From: Methylobacterium brachythecii
GTDB lineage: Bacteria > Pseudomonadota > Alphaproteobacteria > Rhizobiales > Beijerinckiaceae
DNA length: 64,000 bases
Direction: 5' to 3'
Assembly (NCBI RefSeq): GCF_014196345.1
Contig: NZ_JACIDN010000010.1
Coordinates: 124,001-188,000 of the forward strand
Shown in pieces: positions 1-8,339 of this stretch (its first letter is position 1; each line of letters opens with the position of its first letter). The position numbers and the translations under genes are program-made. The notes beneath the pieces were generated by a model. The model was not told the DNA's origin. It did not search any database and saw nothing but the letters and a program-made list of their open reading frames with translations.

Positions 1-1
1 A

Positions 2-55
2 GACGTCTCGATCGCCCTCAACCTTATGCAGACCGTGGGCGCGGGGCTCACATAG
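2..55 (+). CDS. possible 3' end of a CDS cut by the window edge
   Basis: An open frame enters from the left edge and ends in TAG at 53-55 after 17 codons, finishing in ...MQTVGAGLT. Only the tail is visible, so no function can be given. It could equally be chance. The region between it and the tRNA gene is AT-richer and holds no other gene. Confidence 0.25.
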   Translation, partial: DVSIALNLMQTVGAGLT

Positions 56-156
56 ATCATCATAGGCTGGATCCGTTCATGAGCACCGAAGCTGGGGGTT
101 TTCGGAGAATAAATGGAGAATCGAATTTAACGATCCGCTTAAGTAGCTAAAAAGAT

Positions 157-232
157 TGGTGGGCAGTGACGGGCTCGAACCGCCGACATTCTCGGTGTAA
201 ACGAGACGCTCTACCAACTGAGCTAACCGCCC
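157..232 (-). tRNA. tRNA-Val (anticodon UAC)
   Basis: On the minus strand the 76-nt sequence starts GGGCGGT and ends ACTGCCC-A-CCA. This gives a seven-pair acceptor stem with one G-U pair and an encoded CCA. The D loop (AGCTCAGTTGGTAGAGC), the TUC arm (GGTTCGAGCC) and the anticodon loop TTTACAC are canonical. Anticodon TAC reads valine GUA and, if U34 is modified, other GUN codons. It stands alone between the window edge and slyX. Confidence 0.97.
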
Positions 233-293
233 TGACCGTGCGCGGAGCGTTACGAAAAACGCTCCGCTTTCGCAAGCGGGGCCGCGGCGTGGC

Positions 294-509
294 TCAGTAA
301 TGCGGCGGGGGCGGCTCCGGCGCGCCGGCGCTCCCGCGGGCGGCAGAGGCCTCCTCGATCTGGGCTTCGAGGCGCTGGACCGCGCGCACCAGGGCGTCGA
401 TCTTCTTCCATTGCGCGGTGATCGTCGCGTTGAGATCCTCGATCGTGGCCTCCTGCTCGGTGAGGCGGATCTCGAGGCGGTCGATCCGGCTGTCATGTGG
501 GTCGGTCAT
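294..509 (-). CDS. slyX: SlyX family protein
   Basis: A 71-residue protein made almost entirely of one heptad-like coiled coil (roughly residues 8-55, from RIDRLEIRL to QRLEAQIEEA) with the conserved PPPPHY tail that marks SlyX. The start at ATG 509 is preferred over the upstream ATG (551) because an AGGAG motif sits about 7 nt before it. The biochemical role of SlyX is unknown; the E. coli gene is named for its position beside slyD. Here it lies between tRNA-Val and a structured non-coding region, not next to slyD. Confidence 0.85.
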   Translation of the reverse strand: MTDPHDSRIDRLEIRLTEQEATIEDLNATITAQWKKIDALVRAVQRLEAQIEEASAARGSAGAPEPPPPHY

Positions 510-590
510 CGGTGCTCCTGTCGCCGGCCCTTGTATCCGAGGCGCGTTCACGCGTCCCCGCGAGCTGAGCGCTCCGGGGGGTGGGGTGAC

Positions 591-690
591 GCGGGACGCC
601 GCAGAACCACGGCAAGCTTGCAGTCAGAAACGACGGTTCCCCGGCGTCCCGCGGTCGGCGGCCCCCATGCGAGGCCGTCGGCCGGTTTTT
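591..690 (+). ncRNA. candidate small RNA end: long hairpin plus rho-independent terminator
   Basis: Two inverted repeats abut here. The first is an 11-bp perfect stem (591-601 with 642-652) around a 40-nt loop. The second is an 11- to 12-bp stem (652/653-663 with 673-683/684) with a 9-nt loop, followed by GTTTTT at 685-690, a classical plus-strand terminator. No gene on the plus strand ends nearby, and slyX runs away on the minus strand, so a plus-strand transcript of unknown start must terminate here if the signal is used. It does not match the 6S, SRP, tmRNA or RNase P signatures I can recall. Confidence 0.4.
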
Positions 691-1062
691 CGTCGCGGTG
701 TCTCCAACGGGATCCGGCCTGCGAGTAGACGTTTCCGGGTCGTGATGCCCCGGGTTGCCACAAAAGGGTCTGTCCCAGCCTACTGCCCCGTAGTGAGCAG
801 CGCCGCAGTTCACTCTTCCGTCCCAGAGTTGGGTCACGGGACCGGTCATTTCCTCCCGGTGCGCGTTCCCGCGTGTCCGTGCCCGATCCGAGAGCGGCGT
901 CTCGCCGAACCCGTCGCCCGGAGCGAGGGGACCGAACCCCCGCCGCAGGCACCGCCCCGCCTCCCATCACGCCTCCAGTCGGTCACCGGCGGCGCACCCC
1001 GAAAGTCCGGGACGCGAGTGAAAGGAAACAATCATAAAATAGGAATTATGTCAACATGTGAC
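691..1062. other. GC-rich intergenic stretch, no gene recognised
   Basis: No reading frame here looks like a protein, although several random frames are open. The stretch is rich in short inverted repeats. At 1026-1056 the composition turns abruptly AT-rich, and the minus strand reads TTGACATAATTCC followed by TATTTTATGAT, which resembles a promoter facing left, although the -35/-10 spacing is not standard. A structured minus-strand RNA is possible but unassigned. Confidence 0.4.
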
Positions 1063-1146
1063 CGTCGTTGCGGGCGCAGCGAAGCAATCCAGGCGACGTC
1101 TCCGCGTCTGAAGCGGCTGAATTGCTTCGTTGCGCTCGCAATGACG
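1063..1146. repeat. palindromic repeat, family A
   Basis: An 84-bp imperfect palindrome whose arms read gcagcgaagcaatcc and the complementary attgcttcgttgcgctcgc, joined by gacgtctccgcgtctgaag. A second copy lies at 10232-10313 with the same spacer motif. It sits downstream of trhO, as expected of REP/MITE-like intergenic elements. Confidence 0.85.
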
Positions 1147-1184
1147 AGGATCGGCGCGATGGCGGGGCGCCCACTCGGGAACCG

Positions 1185-1934
1185 CTACCGCGTCTCCTCC
1201 GGCTCGTGCTCCGGCCGCTCCTCCAGCCCGTGGCCCAACGCGACTCGCTCGTCGAAGACGAAGCAGTCGCCGCGCCAGCGGCTCTCGGCCTCGGGCACGG
1301 TCTTGAGGTACTTTAGGATGCCGCCCTTGAGCAGGTGGACATGCGCGAAGCCGCGCTCCTTCAGATAGGCCCCGGCCTTCTCGCAGCGGATGCCGCCGGT
1401 GCAGAACAGCGCGACCTCTGGCTGCTCGGCCGGATCGAGCCCGTCCGCATAGGCGCGAAACTCCGAAAAACTCCTTGTGCCGGGATCGACCGCGCCCTCG
1501 AACGTGCCGAGCGCCACCTCGAAGGCGTTGCGGGTATCGACGAGGAGCAGGTTCGGCCGCGCCATCAGCGCGTTCCAGTCCTCGGGGGCGACGGTCTCGC
1601 CGGCCCCGCGCGTCGGATCGGTGCGGCCCCCGTCGAAGGTGACGATCTCGGGCTTCAGCTTCACCTTGAGGCGGCGGAAGGGCGGCGCCTCGGCGGTGGA
1701 GAGCTTGCATTCGAGGTTGTCGAGCCGGCCGCCGAGCAAGGGGCCACGCAGCTCCGCCAGGAAGGCGTCGATCGCCTCGGCCGAGCCCGCGACGGTACCG
1801 TTGATCCCCTCCTCCGCCAGCAGCAGCGTGCCGGCGATGCCGAGCGACTCGCACAGCGCCTGCAACGGCGCCTGCAACGCGGCGGCGTCGGGCAGAGAGA
1901 CGAACTGGTAGAGGGCGGCGACGGTGTGGGGCAT
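1185..1934 (-). CDS. trhO: tRNA uridine(34) hydroxylase, rhodanese type (TrhO/YceA)
   Basis: A protein of 249 residues. The N-terminal half is an acylphosphatase-like region (VAALYQFVSL..., LLLAEEGINGTVAG). The C-terminal half is a rhodanese domain with active-site loop CTGGIRCEK and the following LLKGGILKYL segment that defines the UPF0176/TrhO family. Family knowledge: TrhO hydroxylates wobble U34 of tRNA to form ho5U, an oxygen-dependent step towards cmo5U/mo5U. It is shorter at the C-terminus than the E. coli protein (about 350 residues), as is common in alphaproteobacteria. It stands alone, with an AT-rich island upstream and repeat A downstream. Confidence 0.9.
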   Translation of the reverse strand: MPHTVAALYQFVSLPDAAALQAPLQALCESLGIAGTLLLAEEGINGTVAGSAEAIDAFLAELRGPLLGGRLDNLECKLSTAEAPPFRRLKVKLKPEIVTFDGGRTDPTRGAGETVAPEDWNALMARPNLLLVDTRNAFEVALGTFEGAVDPGTRSFSEFRAYADGLDPAEQPEVALFCTGGIRCEKAGAYLKERGFAHVHLLKGGILKYLKTVPEAESRWRGDCFVFDERVALGHGLEERPEHEPEETR

Positions 1935-2423
1935 GTCGCCGAGGGTTTAGCAGCGGCGTGGCGATGGTGAAACGCACGTCGGCGCAGAGCGGCCGTCCCT
2001 GTCCGCCAACCCGCCAGCCTACCCCAGGATAAGGATTGCGGGCGGGGGCCTTAGTCCAAATCATCAAAAACAAACAATCGATTGGACCCTATCGGGGTTT
2101 TTGCGAAACGGCGCTACTGCGCGGACGCAGCGGTGAGGGGCAAGCAAATTGAAGACTTGCCTCTAAACTTAGTTGGCACACCACGTTCAATCAAACGCAC
2201 TCATTTTATCTCGGATGACTTCACGATGAATATTGATCGAGCCGCGCAAAGTCTATAAACTTGTATTAATTTTCTATGCGCTTTCGTTTAGAGTGATTAT
2301 CAGCTCCACTAACGCCACCACAACTAGAAATTAGTCTTGATAAGCAGCTAGATGTCGGCATAGACTTGTTGAAGATTCCCTAGAAATTTGTCTGCTCATT
2401 CCAGTTCCTTACGGAGGTTGCTC
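1935..2423. other. intergenic stretch entering an AT-rich island
   Basis: From about 2050 the base composition drops well below the flanks, and it stays low to about 2950. No gene is visible before 2424. A short inverted repeat (GGCAAG at 2139-2144 with CTTGCC at 2156-2161) is present without a T tract. I see no tRNA, direct repeat or integrase that would mark an attachment site. Confidence 0.5.
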
Positions 2424-2969
2424 GTGCCGGAGATGTACCTATTGGACCTATGGGAGGAATATAAGCCTGAGAAGAAAGCAGATATGATAAAAATACTGAA
2501 TGGATATTTGAGCCAATGTTCTACCGAAAACCAACCAACTATGCGGGCTTGGTGGTGGTATTGGGATCCGACGCCAAGTAGTCTTGATATTTTAATTTAT
2601 ATGGTTCCATCTAGATTTGACAGCGTCGCATATATGTACGACTCAACTGGAGATTTTGCGCAAGACGGCTCAGATGGTCAAACTCTTATTGGACCAGGCA
2701 ATAAGCCTTCTATTGCCGAGGTATACACTCGCCCGTATACTGCTACAGTTATGGCCAATTTAGTTTTTCATGAAGCGATGCATATGAAACTTAAGAAGGG
2801 AAATAGTATGCATGCGCTTGGAGGGGTTGCCAGCGCTACCGTGCCCACCAAGGTAGGATTAAGCAAAACGAACATCAGCGCGATGAAATCAGCGCTTTTG
2901 AAACCAGTCACACAATGGTCCGACGGCATCGCTCAGGTTCGGGCACGGCAGCAGAGCGGGTTGCCCTGA
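2424..2969 (+). CDS. orphan HExxH (putative zinc metallopeptidase) protein
   Basis: A 181-residue protein that I do not recognise. A perfect GGAGG at 2413-2417 lies 6 nt before GTG 2424, which decides the start; an in-frame TTG at 2388 lacks such a site. Residues 116-120 are HEAMH within VFHEAMHMK, the zinc-binding and catalytic signature of gluzincin-type peptidases. A further His at 130 (GNSMHALGG) could be a third ligand. The N-terminal half is rich in aromatic residues (WWWYWDP, residues 43-49). There is no signal peptide or membrane segment. Codon and base use are AT-rich, unlike every neighbour, which points to horizontal transfer. Substrate and role are unknown, and metallopeptidase activity is inferred only from the motif. 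Confidence 0.7.
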   Translation: MPEMYLLDLWEEYKPEKKADMIKILNGYLSQCSTENQPTMRAWWWYWDPTPSSLDILIYMVPSRFDSVAYMYDSTGDFAQDGSDGQTLIGPGNKPSIAEVYTRPYTATVMANLVFHEAMHMKLKKGNSMHALGGVASATVPTKVGLSKTNISAMKSALLKPVTQWSDGIAQVRARQQSGLP

Positions 2970-3065
2970 TTGCAACCACGTTGCTCCCTCCGTTGTTCGT
3001 TTGGCTAGCCAGCCTCGGCGAAATGCCGTCAGGAAGAGGCGGATGGATGGGCGAACCGCGCCTGA

Positions 3066-6000
3066 CTAATGCGCCTCATCCCAATTCCCAGCCGCCCGCG
3101 CCTCCACCACCAGCGGCACCTTCAGTGACACGGCTGGGGCCGGCGCCTCGACCATGACGCGCTGGATCACCGGGATCGCCTTGTCGATCTCCTCCTCCGG
3201 CACCTCGAAGACCAGCTCGTCGTGCACCTGCAGCAGCATGCGGGCGGTGACGCGCTCGGCCTTCAGCGCGGCCTCCATGCGGATCATGGCGCGGCGGATG
3301 ATGTCGGCGGCCGTGCCCTGGATCGGGGCGTTGATGGCCTGGCGCTCCACCGAGGCGCGCTCGTTCGGGTTGTTGGAGCGGATCTGCGGGTAGTGGCAGA
3401 CGCGGCCGAACAGGGTCGTCACGTAGCCCTTGTCCCGGCAGAGTTTTTTGGTGGCCTCGATGTAGTCTCGGATACCCGGGAACCGCTCGAAATACTGCTT
3501 GATGAAGAGGCTCGCCTCCTCGCGACCGATGCCGAGGCGGTCGGCGAGGCCGAAGGCCGAGATGCCGTAGATGATGCCGAAATTGATCGTCTTGGCGCGC
3601 CGGCGCAGGTCGCTGGTCATCTGGTCGAGGGGCACGCCGAACATGGCGCTGGCCGTGGCCGCGTGGATGTCGAGCCCCTGCTCGAAGGCCTCCTGCAACT
3701 GCGGGATGTCGGCGATATGGGCCAGCAGGCGTAGCTCGATCTGCGAATAGTCGGCCGAGATCAGCCGCGTGCCCTCCGGCGCGACGAAGGCCTTGCGGAT
3801 GCGCCGACCTTCCTCGGTGCGGATCGGGATGTTCTGCAGGTTCGGCTCCGAGGACGAGAGCCGCCCGGTGGTGGTCGCGGCGAGCGCGAAGGAGGTGTGG
3901 ATGCGGTTGGTCTGCCGGTCCGCATGCTCCTGCAGCGTGTCGGTATAGGTCGATTTCAGCTTCGAGAGTTGGCGCCAGTTGAGGATCTTCTTCGGGAGAT
4001 CGTGGCCGGCCTGGGCGAGTTCTTCGAGCAGGGTCGCGGGCGTGGCCCATTGGCCGGACGGCGTCTTCTTGGCGCCGGGCAGGCCCATTTTGCCGAACAG
4101 GATATCGCCGATCTGCTTCGGCGAGCCGACCTGGAATTTCTCGCCCGCATCCTCCTGGATCTCCTCTTCCAGCCGGGCGAGCGTCTGGGAGAAGTCGCCG
4201 GAGAGGCGGCTCAGCATGTCGCGGTCGATGCGGATGCCCTCGGCCTCCATGCGGGCGAGCACCGAGACCAGCGGGCGCTCCAGCGTCTCGTAGACGGTGA
4301 CGCGGCGCTCGGCGGCGAGCCGCGGCTTCATCATCCGCCAGAGCCGGAAGGTGACGTCGGCATCCTCGGCGGCATAGGCGGTGGCCTTGTCCAGCGGCAC
4401 GCGCTCGAAGGTGATCTTGTTGCGGCCGGTGCCGGTGACCTCGGAGAAGGTGATCGGCGTGTGCCCGAGATGGCGCTTGGAGAGCTCGTCCATGCCGTGC
4501 CCGCCCTTGCCGGCATCGAGCACGTAGGAGATCAGCATGGTGTCGTCGAAGGGCGCGACCGTGATGCCGTAGCGCGCGAGCACCGACAGGTCGTACTTGA
4601 TGTTCTGGCCGATCTTCAGCGTGCCAGGGTCTTCCAGCAGCGGCTTGAGCGCCGCGATCGCCTCCTTGAGCGGGATCTGGCCCGCGACCGGCTCGGTGAC
4701 GTCGGAAGCGGCCTTGTCTCCGAACAGGTCGCCGCCGCCCACGGCCGCGACATGGCTCAGCGGGATGTAGGCCGCGCGCCCCACGCCGACGCAGAGCGAG
4801 ACGCCGACGAGCCCGGCCCGGTGCGCGTCGAGCGCGTCGGTCTCGGTGTCCACCGCGACGATGCCGGCCTCGAAGCCCTCGGCGATCCAGGCATCGAGCT
4901 GTTCGCGGTTGAGGATGGTCTCGTAGGCCTCGCGGTCGAACGGTTTGACCGCCTCGGCCGCGCGCTCGGCGACGAGGGTGGAGGGCGTCGGCTCGGCCGA
5001 GCCGCGCTTCTTGGCCGGCGCATCCGGCAGGTCGAGGCCCGCGAAGGGATCGGCGCTGGGAGGCGCCTCGCCCGGCCCGCGCTCAGCCCCGGCGGCCGCC
5101 GTCTCCGGATCGTCGAAGGGGGCGTCGTCACGCGCGCCGGGCGCCAGGGACGGGTCCGGCTTCACCTTCTCCGGGTCGACATGCAGCATGTCGGCGATGC
5201 GGCGGGTGAGCGTGTTGAACTCCATCGCCTTCAGGAAGCCGACGAGCTTGTCCGGGTCGGGCTTCGGCACGCCGAGTTCGTCGAGCGCCACGGGCACCGC
5301 GACGTCCTCGACCAGCGCCACGAGCTTTCGCGAGAGGCGGGCCTGCTCGATATTGGCGAGCAGTGTCTCGCGGCGCTTGGGCTGCTTGATCTCGCCGGCC
5401 CGCTCCAGCAGCTGCTCCAGGCCACCGTATTCCTTGATCAGCGCGGCGGCGGTCTTGAGGCCGATGCCGGGCACGCCGGGCACGTTGTCCGAGGTGTCGC
5501 CGATCAGCGCGAGCGCATCGCCGATCTGGCTCGGCTCCAGGCCCTCCCACTTGGCGACGATGGCCTCTTGATCGAGGTTGCGCTCAGGCCGGTAGCCCGG
5601 CTTGCCCTTGGCCCCGGATTCGAAGTCGTAGAACCGGATTTTCTCCGAGACGAGCTGCATCAGGTCCTTGTCGGAGGACACGATGATGACGCCGGCACCC
5701 CGGGCCTCGGCCTGCCGGGCATAGGTCGCGATCAGGTCGTCGGCCTCGTAGCGCTCCATCTCGATGGCATGCAGGCCGAAGGCGCGCACGGCGTCGCGCA
5801 TCAGCGGCATCTGGCGCTTGAGGTCGTCCGGCGCATCGGGGCGGTGGGCCTTGTAGTCGGGGTAGAGTTCCTTGCGAAAACTCTGCTCGGACTTGTCGAA
5901 GACGATACCGAGATGGCTCGGCTTGATGCCGGCCGCGCCGTCCTGGAGGAACTGGGCGATCTTCGTGCAGAACAGCCGCACCGCGCCGGTGGGCAGGCCG

Positions 6001-6143
6001 TCCGAGGGCCGTGTGTTGTACTTCTGGTCCTGATTGATCGACTGGAAATACGCGCGAAAAATGAAGGACGAGCCGTCGACCAGGATGACCTGATCGCCTT
6101 CGCCGACGGACTTTTTGGGCTGGTTCTCAGGCTCGGCGGTCAT
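3066..6143 (-). CDS. polA: DNA polymerase I
   Basis: A three-domain PolA of 1025 residues. The 5'-3' exonuclease domain spans about 15-330 (DGSSFIFRAYF, metal-binding ADDLIATYA and GDTSDNVPGVPGIG). It is followed by an acidic, proline-rich linker. The 3'-5' exonuclease is at about 410-620 and its DTETDAL metal site is intact. The polymerase domain has motif A (ADYSQIELRLL, near 796), motif B (RRRAKTINFGIIYG, near 850) and motif C (HDEL, near 976). The enzyme fills gaps and removes RNA primers during replication and repair. The frame is open upstream to 6515, but ATG 6143 begins MTAEPENQPKK just before the conserved exonuclease strand, so it is taken as the start. It is somewhat longer than E. 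coli PolA (928) because of the linker. Confidence 0.97.
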   Translation of the reverse strand: MTAEPENQPKKSVGEGDQVILVDGSSFIFRAYFQSINQDQKYNTRPSDGLPTGAVRLFCTKIAQFLQDGAAGIKPSHLGIVFDKSEQSFRKELYPDYKAHRPDAPDDLKRQMPLMRDAVRAFGLHAIEMERYEADDLIATYARQAEARGAGVIIVSSDKDLMQLVSEKIRFYDFESGAKGKPGYRPERNLDQEAIVAKWEGLEPSQIGDALALIGDTSDNVPGVPGIGLKTAAALIKEYGGLEQLLERAGEIKQPKRRETLLANIEQARLSRKLVALVEDVAVPVALDELGVPKPDPDKLVGFLKAMEFNTLTRRIADMLHVDPEKVKPDPSLAPGARDDAPFDDPETAAAGAERGPGEAPPSADPFAGLDLPDAPAKKRGSAEPTPSTLVAERAAEAVKPFDREAYETILNREQLDAWIAEGFEAGIVAVDTETDALDAHRAGLVGVSLCVGVGRAAYIPLSHVAAVGGGDLFGDKAASDVTEPVAGQIPLKEAIAALKPLLEDPGTLKIGQNIKYDLSVLARYGITVAPFDDTMLISYVLDAGKGGHGMDELSKRHLGHTPITFSEVTGTGRNKITFERVPLDKATAYAAEDADVTFRLWRMMKPRLAAERRVTVYETLERPLVSVLARMEAEGIRIDRDMLSRLSGDFSQTLARLEEEIQEDAGEKFQVGSPKQIGDILFGKMGLPGAKKTPSGQWATPATLLEELAQAGHDLPKKILNWRQLSKLKSTYTDTLQEHADRQTNRIHTSFALAATTTGRLSSSEPNLQNIPIRTEEGRRIRKAFVAPEGTRLISADYSQIELRLLAHIADIPQLQEAFEQGLDIHAATASAMFGVPLDQMTSDLRRRAKTINFGIIYGISAFGLADRLGIGREEASLFIKQYFERFPGIRDYIEATKKLCRDKGYVTTLFGRVCHYPQIRSNNPNERASVERQAINAPIQGTAADIIRRAMIRMEAALKAERVTARMLLQVHDELVFEVPEEEIDKAIPVIQRVMVEAPAPAVSLKVPLVVEARAAGNWDEAH

Positions 6144-6291
6144 TCTTCGGACTCGTGCACGGATCGAGGCCCTGTCTAGAGGGCCGGACGCGCCCGCGCC
6201 ACCGTGGCGGATGGGTGGACCAAGGGACGGCTTGAGGACCCTCCGCCCGAGCGACATCTTCCGCTCCTCGACACAACGACAAGAGGACAGG

Positions 6292-6771
6292 ATGAGGAAG
6301 CACGTCCAAGTCGCCCTGCTCGCCGGGCTCGCGGGGCTCACGATCGGCGGAGCGGCCCTCGCCGAGGAGCACCTGGTCGAAACGCCCGATGCGGCTTCGG
6401 TGAAATACGGGCCGGGCCCGAAGAACCTGCCGAAGGGCACGGAGCTCGCCGTTCTCTCCGGAGATCCCTCGCAACCGGGCCCCTTCGCGCTCCGGGTGAA
6501 GTTCCCGGCCAACACCCTGATCGCGCCTCACACCCATTCGAAGCCCGAGACACTGACGATCCTCAGCGGCTCGATTTTCCACCAGCATGGCAAGACGGTC
6601 GACAAGACGAAGGGCAAGGAATTGCGGACCGGCGGCTTCGTCTATCTGCCGGAGCTGATGCCACATTCGCTGTGGACGACGGGCGAGCCGGTGGAGCAGC
6701 AGGTCAACGGCTCCGGCCCGTTCGGCGTGGACTACGTCAACCCGGCCGACGACCCGAGCAAGGGCGGCTGA
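6292..6771 (+). CDS. exported cupin-domain protein
   Basis: A protein of 159 residues. Residues 1-24 form a Sec signal peptide (MRKHVQVALLAGLAGLTIGGAALA-E). The rest is a single cupin barrel with the first metal-binding motif at PHTHSKPETLTILSG and a second at LMPHSLWTTG, whose His residues could bind a metal ion. The product should be periplasmic. Reaction and substrate cannot be told from sequence. The start at ATG 6292 gives a complete signal peptide; the longer frame from 6115 has none. It is divergent from polA and followed by a hairpin at 6795-6816. Confidence 0.8.
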   Translation: MRKHVQVALLAGLAGLTIGGAALAEEHLVETPDAASVKYGPGPKNLPKGTELAVLSGDPSQPGPFALRVKFPANTLIAPHTHSKPETLTILSGSIFHQHGKTVDKTKGKELRTGGFVYLPELMPHSLWTTGEPVEQQVNGSGPFGVDYVNPADDPSKGG

Positions 6772-6794
6772 CTTTTCGGGTTTCTTGGAAATCA

Positions 6795-6816
6795 CGGCGG
6801 GGCCTCGGCTCCGCCG
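6795..6816 (+). terminator. hairpin downstream of the cupin gene
   Basis: CGGCGGGGC (6795-6803), loop ctcg and GCTCCGCCG (6808-6816) form a nine-pair stem with one wobble. Only a short pyrimidine run (CTTCC) follows, so termination efficiency is uncertain. Confidence 0.5.
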
Positions 6817-7110
6817 CTTCCGCATTCGTCCGTTCTCCGCCGAACCATGTGTGATTGAGCACGGCACCCACGCGATCGAGCCGAGCAACGGGAACCGTCT
6901 CTGATCTTTGAGAGACTTTTCACGATCGGCGGGCGACATGAAATAATCTGCAAACAACTGGCCGATAAGCGAAATATAACGATGCTGCACTGCGACAAAG
7001 CGTGTCTTGTCGTGAGATTCACACTCACCAGATCCGGTCCACGCAACGCCGGGCAGCACCCGAGACCGATCCCCGGTCTTCCGGGTAGCTCGGCATCAGT
7101 GGAGTTCGTC
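6817..7110. other. intergenic stretch upstream of the Gly/Val-rich exported protein
   Basis: About 300 nt without a convincing gene. Several short AT-richer tracts (around 6935-6985) could hold the promoter for the gene at 7111, but I see no clear -35/-10 pair. Confidence 0.4.
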
Positions 7111-7470
7111 ATGAACACTCGTATGAAGACCGCCATCGCAGCCGCCGCCGTGACCCTCGGCCTCGCCGCGGCGCCGGCCTCTGCGCAGGTCCTCGGCAGC
7201 GGCTATGGCGACCAAGGCAGCGCGGCGGGTTATGACGGCCGCGCGCCCGGCTACAACGACGACGGCACGCTCAACGTGTTCGGTGCACATATCGACCCGC
7301 CCGGCGCTCGCGGCGGTCTAGTTGGTGGCGTCGGCAACGTCGTCGGCGGCGTGACCAACGGTGTCGGCAGCGTGGTTGGCGGTGTCGTCGGTGGTGTGAC
7401 CGGAGCCGCGGACGACGTCGTCACCGGCTCGACCGGCGGGCGCTACGCAAACGGCCGGCCAACATTCTGA
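7111..7470 (+). CDS. exported glycine/valine-rich protein of unknown function
   Basis: A protein of 119 residues with a clear Sec signal peptide (residues 1-23, MNTRMKTAIAAAA... cleaved after PASA). The mature part ends in a low-complexity run of GGV/VGGV units (residues about 67-100) predicted to be flexible or beta-rich. ATG 7111 is used because it starts the signal peptide. A strong hairpin (7481-7504) follows the stop. Function is unknown; similar small Gly-rich exported proteins are common in methylobacteria. Confidence 0.7.
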   Translation: MNTRMKTAIAAAAVTLGLAAAPASAQVLGSGYGDQGSAAGYDGRAPGYNDDGTLNVFGAHIDPPGARGGLVGGVGNVVGGVTNGVGSVVGGVVGGVTGAADDVVTGSTGGRYANGRPTF

Positions 7471-7480
7471 ACCGACGGAT

Positions 7481-7510
7481 GCGGCGGGGCAGAGACCCCG
7501 CCGCCTTCTT
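7481..7510 (+). terminator. rho-independent-like terminator
   Basis: GCGGCGGGG (7481-7489), loop cagaga and CCCCGCCGC (7496-7504) form a nine-pair GC stem followed by CTTCTTGT. It lies 11 nt after the stop of the Gly/Val-rich protein gene. Confidence 0.7.
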
Positions 7511-7653
7511 GTCTGCCGACAAATTAAACTTCGTCAGCCGGGCGTGCCGTTCAGGTTAATTTAAGGTATCATTTGAGCCTGACCGGAACCCGATGCACAT
7601 GCTCCCGTTGAGGCATAACCGGCCCAGCTTGGACGAGCAGCGAGGGACACGCC

Positions 7654-8331
7654 ATGAACTCGCCCCGAAAAGGCAGCGCGCGGCGTGCCGTTGCACTGGG
7701 CTTCGCTTCGGCAAGCCTGCTGTTGGCCACCGCCGTCGGCGTGAATGCCCAGGATGGTGGCTTCTTCGAAATGCTGTTTGGGACGCAGCGCCAAGCGGCG
7801 CCGGCTCCCGCGCCGTCCTATGGCAGCCCGGGCGTGTTCGGAGACCGCTCCTACCGGCGCTACCGTTCCGAACGCCGCCGTGCGTTGCGAACACGCTACG
7901 CCGCCCTGCCCCGCACCGACGATCTCAAGAGCGACATCAGCGGTAAGCAGCCGGTGGATCAGCAGGCGATCCAGGACAACCCGACCAAGGCTATCCTCGA
8001 GGACAAGACGCTGCGTCCCGGCGACATCGTGGTGATGCCCGCCGGCCCGAAAGTGTTCGTCGGCGGTTCGCAGAAAATCCACCGTATGAGCGAATTCGAA
8101 GACGTGAAGTCGTCGCGCTTCATCGACAAGAAGACCCGGTTCCAGCTCATCGCGATGATGGTGCCAATCGGTGCCATGCCCGCTGACCAAGCCCGCAAGG
8201 TGATGAAGGTCAGGCTGAAGCTGGCGCAGGACGACGAGATCAAGGCGATCGAGGCGAAGAACGAGCCGACCGATCAGCAGATGCAGACCATGCGCAAGAT
8301 CATGCCCTGGAAGCGGCCGGTGGAGCAGTAG
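7654..8331 (+). CDS. exported protein of unknown function
   Basis: A protein of 225 residues with an Arg-containing signal peptide (ARRAVALGFASASLLLATAVGVNAQ, split by charge at the start). An Arg/Tyr-rich stretch (residues about 65-85, RSYRRYRSERRRALR) follows, then a soluble domain with LRPGDIVVMPAGPKVFVGG. This resembles the short strand-turn modules of exported proteins annotated as hypothetical in Rhizobiales. No catalytic motif is seen. The start at ATG 7654 puts the signal peptide at the N-terminus. The next small gene begins 8 nt downstream, so the two are probably co-transcribed. Confidence 0.7.
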   Translation: MNSPRKGSARRAVALGFASASLLLATAVGVNAQDGGFFEMLFGTQRQAAPAPAPSYGSPGVFGDRSYRRYRSERRRALRTRYAALPRTDDLKSDISGKQPVDQQAIQDNPTKAILEDKTLRPGDIVVMPAGPKVFVGGSQKIHRMSEFEDVKSSRFIDKKTRFQLIAMMVPIGAMPADQARKVMKVRLKLAQDDEIKAIEAKNEPTDQQMQTMRKIMPWKRPVEQ

Positions 8332-8339
8332 GGCTGCTC

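Noticed and set aside
690..1030. RNase P RNA, tmRNA or cobalamin riboswitch in the structured region
   Set aside because: I looked for GAGGAAAGTCCGGGC and ACAGAA, for an ANDN-type tag and GGTTTCGAC, and for GCCACTG with CCCCGCAACTGT; none is complete, so no RNA family is claimed.
3897..6179. 760-codon open frame opposite polA
   Set aside because: It is the complement of polA in a GC-rich gene, its product has no domains and the composition is Arg/Asp/Leu-biased as expected from a shadow frame.
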